Source of the DNA: Gnetum montanum
Taxonomy: Eukaryota > Streptophyta > Gnetopsida > Gnetales > Gnetaceae
Assembly: GCA_015680685.1 (NCBI GenBank)
Contig: MNCI01025134.1
Span: forward strand, 116,983 to 180,982
Direction: 5' to 3'
DNA length: 64,000 nt
The notes under the pieces were generated by a model. The model made no database searches, was not told where the DNA came from, and saw only the letters and a list, made by a program, of their open reading frames with translations. The position numbers were made by a program, and so were the translations under genes. How positions within the stretch are numbered: the first letter of the stretch is position 1; every line of letters starts with the position of its first letter. This document shows positions 59,011 through 64,000 of the stretch, one piece after another.

Positions 59011-60212
59011 CGATCAGCCACTAATAATTCCTTCCATTCTCTTGCAAGCAACTGAGTGAGCATCACCCTTTCCCCCCTTCTACACCACATGGGCGAGCAA
59101 GCTACAATCTTAGAACGGAGCACTTACAATGGGGGTAGCCTTTGGAGCACTTGCAGCATCTTCACCCCCATGCATTTGTACTAGCTTTTTGAGCACTTGG
59201 AATGAGTGTGGTCTTTGAAGCACTTGCTACATTTTCACCCTCTGCAATTTTACTAGCTTTTTAAGCAATTGCAATGGGCGAAACCTTTGAAGCACTTGCA
59301 TCATCTTGGCCACCTACATTTTATTTTCATTATGTGTTCTATGGTCTTATTGTCTTCTTAGAGTTGTGTTTACAGGATGAATTCCCAAATGGTCATGCAA
59401 AGGTGTATCTCATCGTAGTACCAAATTGCCACATTGCTTCAATGTGCATGATTGGACTAGTGGAATCTCTCAAGAGTGCACATCCCTATTATCACGTTAT
59501 AGCCTACTCACAATCTACTCCTACATCTCAATAGTCTCTCATTCCTTGCGTAGCAAAGATTGCAAAACATTTTGACGCTCATGTGCTATGACCACATAGC
59601 ATCCTCTTTGCATATCTCATCAAACATCAAGCTTTCCAAGGGGGATGTAACATAAGTCATTTCGTGGAAAGCCTCTATCAAATGTTCAAAGCCTAGGTGG
59701 ATGTAACATAAGTCATCCCAGGGAGGAAACACCAGTCACATAGACACCATGCCATTTCATCAATGGTGAGGCAAAGCCCATCTAGTGACATGCAATTCAC
59801 TTGATGGGAATCATTTCACTCCATATTAAGCATTCAAAAGAGCACAAAAAAGAAGTAGCACATTGCCCAACCATGAACCTACACCTTGACTCTCTCATGA
59901 GCACTTCGATGAGAGGACAATGTTTTTAAGGGAAAGCCACTCTGGTTCCATGGTCACCATTATCCATGGCATCATAATACATTGTTTGTACCTTATCTTT
60001 CACCTTTTATCCCCAACACATCGCCTACACGTTCCCTCACTTTTCACCTACTATCTATCATGTCCCTATCCATAACACTCTTTGAGCATGATGTAGCGAT
60101 ATCTTATCTCTCACTAAAGAGTAATATTGGTGCCAAGCTTACCTTTTTGTTTTGCTATTCTTTGTCAATGTCTCTTAAGCCACTCGTAAAAACATTAATA
60201 AATAAGGGCCAA
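59011..60212 (+). other. 3' untranslated region with small repeats
   Basis: Three units of about 75-90 bp at 59095-59310 share GAGCACTTGCA, TTTTCACCC and ACTAGCTTTTT. GGATGTAACATAAGTCAT is repeated at 59644 and 59699. The end, AAATAAGGGCCAA (60200-60212), is a possible polypurine tract before the 3' LTR. No coding sequence. Confidence 0.7.
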
Positions 60213-61282
60213 TGAAACATCACCAAATCCAAACTATGACATCTCAACTATAAATTTTTCTAAGAATTGGGACTACACTCTCCAATACCTTAGGGTGTAA
60301 TTAGCCTCTCATGGAGAGAATAGTCAATATGAAAGATAATTTTTCAATTTTTTCCAAGTGTCACCATGAAGTTAGTTGTAGAAAATTTTTTCTAAGTGCT
60401 AGAACTATGCTCTCCATTGCACTAGAGTGTAGTCAGCCTCTGATGGATAGCGTAGTCAACACAAAAGCCAATTTTTACAAATTTTTCTAAGTGTGAGACT
60501 ATGCTCTCTTCCAATCCAAATCATAGTAAATTGTAGTAGACTAGAATAATCTCTAGTGGCCTCCACAATGTAGCATCAGCACTCAGCTAGACTCCAATTC
60601 ATCTTTGCAAGTGTACTTAGCAAAATGCATCTTTTTTATACTTCCTTTTTGCCCAAAGATTGTAAATACTCTTGACACCATGTAAGATAGTGGAGAGTGT
60701 AGTATCAAAGTTTATTCTTCAAAATTGCATTTTTTAGGTGCCTTGTAGTCTTCTTGGCATACACTTGTAGTTGGTAGTGTAGTCATAGTCTTACAGTATC
60801 GTAGAGTTTGGAAAAGCACAGCAAAGCACAACACCATCAGCCCTAGAAGTACACCACATGAATAGTAACTATGCTTAGTGTAGTCCCAACCATGCCCTTT
60901 ACCAAGTGGTAGTCACCTCACATTTCATTCTAAACCTAACCCTATAAATACCCTTACCCTCAACATTTTTGAGGATGGAAAATTTCAAGGTTGGCTATTT
61001 TCATGGCATAAGCAAACCTAAAGAGTGCTTGGGAAAGAAGCAAAGGCATATTGGCAAAGTTGCAAACCACCATAGCCCACCGTAGTCCACTCGAACACCA
61101 TAGACAATGGTACACCATGGTAGCCAACCTAGTAGACATAGACTCCTTGATAGAATGCTAGTCTTCATAGCTAAACACTCCTAAGACTGTGACTATGCTG
61201 TCCACTATGCTTGTTGTACACTGTGTACCTTCTAACCCCTTTTGGTATTAACTACGTTCAAACCCATTTGGGGTGGTGTTCC

Positions 61283-61326
<44 letters not shown>

Positions 61327-61680
61327 ATTTTTAGCATTTTATTTGCATTTTTCACTATTTCATTGTATAGCCACACCTAAAACTATGCTTGGGTAGCAGT
61401 CTCCACATGTTGACACCCTCATTTTTCGCATAAAATATTTAGTACGCTCGACATTGTTAACACTATTAATGTTGTTGACATCGTTGACACCACTTGAACA
61501 CTTAGCACTATTTTGTAACAGCATTGCAACTAACCACGCTACACCCCCCATTGCATTTGGTAAGTCCCTATTCAATCATCCAGACCATGCAGGGCAGCCC
61601 ATATCCACCTCTAGTAAGTCCTCATGTAGATTTGAGGTTAGGCTATGCACCTGTGAACCTTAGTGTTTTAGCCGTCGACA
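60213..61680 (+). repeat. 3' LTR of the Tat/Ogre-type element
   Basis: Starts TGAAACATCACC at 60213 and ends GCCGTCGACA at 61680. It matches the 5' LTR throughout, including the TATA box (about 60945) and the U3 repeats. A (CT)n run at 61286-61322 stands where the 5' LTR has (TG)n. Confidence 0.82.
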
Positions 61681-61826
61681 TTTTCGATCACTACAAACAT
61701 CATCAATGTAAAGAGTATGACAACACTACTTCCAATTGTAATTGCAAATTGAATTAGTATTTTATGCATCCACTCTTCAAGTTCATTAATTAAAAAGCCC
61801 AAATAAAGTAGATGAAGGAATATATT
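61681..61826. other. Short spacer between two LTRs
   Basis: 146 bp between the Tat-type 3' LTR and the next family-1 LTR. It may include the true LTR end or a target duplication, but none could be fixed. Confidence 0.5.
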
Positions 61827-62767
61827 TGATGAGTAGAAAGCATGTCCTACATTCAACTTTACAATGCACAAGCATTATAAAAGATCATGTCATAATCTGT
61901 GAATAGAACTAGAAAAGTATATAAGTAGTTAAACATGAAATATTAGGCCATTGTCTTATAACATGGACTAATAATGATACAAAACCTATATATTTTAGTA
62001 TAAGATGAGGCATATAATCATGATGTTATTTTTCCCTAAATTAAATAAAGTAAAATTATGAAAATTAGCTAATTAAACTAATAAATAATAAAGTAAATTT
62101 TAAGCTAGTCTAAAGCAATGATTATGTAATTTTTAGTTTGTCATATATATCCTAAACTTACATACCCACCACTAGGATTACCAAGCATTACGATACTAGG
62201 AAAACCAAGTAACAGCTTTGTTGGTATTACCAATCAAATACGCATTTATGCTTGAAACTGATCATGATCATTTTCCTATGATTAATGTGCATGGAATTGT
62301 AAATTATCAATCTAAGTTACATTTGAAAGTAAATAACATGAAAAAGTAAATTATATTCTAATAGTGTTGTAATAAAATGGAATCAATCTTGATCTTTATT
62401 ATTATTTATAGAATATTTACAAGTACATCCCACATAAATAAAGATGTCGTAAAATTCACTCACAACCACACTATAAGCATCCCCTAACTACTACAAGAAT
62501 TAAGAAAATAAACTAACAAAATCTAGCTACCTAATGGTTGAATGGTGTCATAAATGTAGTAAGTAAATCATATTTATAGGCATTTATCACTATTTCTACA
62601 TTGCATCTATGATATAGCATCATAGGTTGCAATATTGTCACAAATGTAATATCATAGATAACAAAGGAATCTTTTATGAAACCCATGATAAGGGCTATGC
62701 CAACTTTTCCTAACCAAACATCACTTAGCCTTAAGCTTTCCTACATATAATATATAATATTTCATCA
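61827..62767 (-). repeat. LTR G, 3' LTR of a further family-1 element
   Basis: Starts TGATGAGTAG at 61827 and ends TTTCATCA at 62767, with the family words ATTACCAAGCATTACG and ATTACCAATCAAATACGC at about 62170-62240. It is followed by a well-kept polypurine tract. The left flank is ATATT. Confidence 0.85.
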
Positions 62768-64000
62768 TACCCCCATGACATACCAAAAGCTTATCTTCAA
62801 GTTGCACAAGTTGAATTATAAAATTTGTTAGGTGACATTGACTTGACTGACTGATTGATAACATTACCAAAACTTGAGTGCTGCAATTTAAAATTTATTT
62901 TAGTATGCATTATAAAATATTACATGATATAATTACAAATAAATAAATTTTCAAAAATCTTCAAAATTTATTGGCAATTAATATTCATATCATTTTAGGT
63001 AATGGGAATTCTTCTAGCCTTGATTCCTCCATTTGTTACTTCCCTTTCAGTTGAATTAATGAAGAATGAACCAAAATTTCTCATCATCATCTATAGATCT
63101 CTAGGCAATGAACATATGATATTTGAGCTCTAATTCTTATATCTACTACCTACCCATAGTTATTTTCTTCTCTTAACCTCTTCTTGCCCTTCCCTTAGCA
63201 TCTTGTCCCTAACTTGGAAAATACCTCTTGACCAATAAACTCTTTTTGGTATCATTTGCAATCACCAAAGGATCAACATTAGTTTTGGCGAATTTTCCTT
63301 AGTGTTTAGATCCTTTTTAAATCCTTAGATTAAAATTTAAAAATGTTAGCATTAAGTGCTCAATGTAATCATGGAATAATGTTCCTAGGATTCTAAGATA
63401 AATAAAACATGAAATTATTAATTAGCTTTTTTATTTTTATTAATAGTTACCTTAATATTCAAAAATAGGGGTGTTCAAAAATTATCAACTTTTCATTCTA
63501 AGGATCCCATGACAAAAAGCTCAACTTTGAAAGATCGCAAGTTTTTAAACAGGTGAAATTGGAGTTCCAATTTACAAGATATTACTATTGGAATGCTCTA
63601 AGCTCTCAAAATGACAAAAACTTCCTACTTCTTTGAAGTAAAAATGAAAAATTTAAAAATAAGGATGCACATGTATATAGTTTTTATAGTTGTAATATTG
63701 CACATGTAATATCACAAGAAATGTAATATTCCAACCCTAGAAACTTCATTTTCCATTATAGTTTTAACTTAAAATCATCATTTTTGGATTTCTTGTAAAT
63801 TCTAAAGCCTCCTAATGCATCACAATGTTGAAAATCATGGAAAAACTAGTTGTTTAGGTTCTAAAATTGCCAAGAATAGGGAATTTAGAGAAAATTTAAA
63901 TATAAAATCATTAATAATCAACAAAAATTGATAAGAAGTGGGTCCCACAATAATACATGATCTTAGAGAAGTTGTCCATGATGTTTTGAAGGTATGAGAT
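62768..64000 (-). mobile_element. 3' internal end of a minus-strand family-1 element
   Basis: Begins TACCCCCATGACA (polypurine tract, minus strand). 63040-63300 matches 6380-6600 of the pol-less element, including GGATCAACATTAGTTTTGG. The rest of the element lies right of the window. No coding motif is seen within it. Confidence 0.72.

Larger units (their letters stand above)
42815..61680 (+). mobile_element. Giant Tat/Ogre-type Ty3/gypsy element
   Basis: An 18.9-kb plus-strand element. LTRs are at 42815-44240 and 60213-61680; gag (45286-46512), protease (about 47725-48308), RT (55065-56090), RNase H, a second RNase H (about 56840-57230) and integrase (about 57440-58540) follow in order. The two RNases H are the hallmark of the Tat branch of plant gypsy elements, as is the PR-type L-I-L-G-R-P-W box. 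Between protease and RT lie 6.7 kb, in the place where Ogre elements have an intron. No target duplication was found, so the outer ends remain approximate. Confidence 0.85.

Noticed and set aside
61681-61760. Possible short inverted match between sequence after the 3' LTR and sequence after the 5' LTR (shared ATGTAAAGAG against CTCTTTACAT at about 44290)
   Set aside because: Only about ten bases are identical; too short to claim an inversion or to redefine the LTR end.
61819-61823. AATAT as a target duplication partner of AATAT at 42810-42814 for the Tat element
   Set aside because: AT-rich five-mers are common by chance, and accepting it would put the LTR end at a sequence without the usual CA.
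1-64000. tRNA, rRNA, CRISPR, bacterial operon or organelle DNA
   Set aside because: No cloverleaf with standard boxes, no rRNA-like block, no regularly spaced repeats with unique spacers, and no organelle gene was recognised on either strand.

Overview
The window reads as a piece of a large, repeat-packed seed-plant nuclear genome. It is AT-rich and CpG-poor, and nearly everything recognisable is decayed plant retrotransposon: Ty3/gypsy of the Athila and Tat/Ogre types, a plant-type LINE and a Ty1/copia gag remnant. I see no intact host gene, rRNA, tRNA or CRISPR array. The species cannot be told from this sequence.

Layout. (1) 1-1085: the 3' end of a plus-strand gypsy element (family 1) with its 3' LTR. 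(2) 2585-12179: a minus-strand family-1 element with a CTCCT target duplication. It keeps gag but has lost pol, and its left LTR is split by a LINE (3105-5540) that has a twin-primed 5' inversion. (3) 12941-21750: a minus-strand family-1 element with a CCAAG duplication and readable gag, protease, RT, RNase H and integrase remnants of Athila type. (4) 21751-26070: AT-rich sequence without recognised genes. (5) 26071-about 36805: a 5'-truncated minus-strand family-1 element with an extra coiled-coil-rich reading frame of about 2.7 kb between integrase and 3' LTR. (6) 36806-42814: a copia gag remnant, a CpG-retaining unknown segment and tandem duplications. (7) 42815-about 61680: a very large plus-strand Tat/Ogre-type element with gag, protease, RT, RNase H, a second (archaeal-type) RNase H and integrase. 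About 6.6 kb lies between protease and RT; it may be an intron, and it contains an antisense gene-like segment. (8) 61827-64000: the 3' LTR and 3' internal end of a further minus-strand family-1 element.

The genes fit together only as retroelement life-cycle parts: gag forms the particle, protease matures it, RT with RNase H copies RNA to DNA, and integrase inserts the copy. All reading frames carry stop codons, so none of these copies should now be able to move. The most unusual parts are the large protease-RT spacer with its antisense gene, the extra coiled-coil ORF of the 26-37 kb element, two tandem arrays sharing one core word inside the Tat element, and the inverted LINE with a nearby pre-insertion (empty-site) paralogue. 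Percent identities are by-eye impressions, and internal domain borders are approximate.
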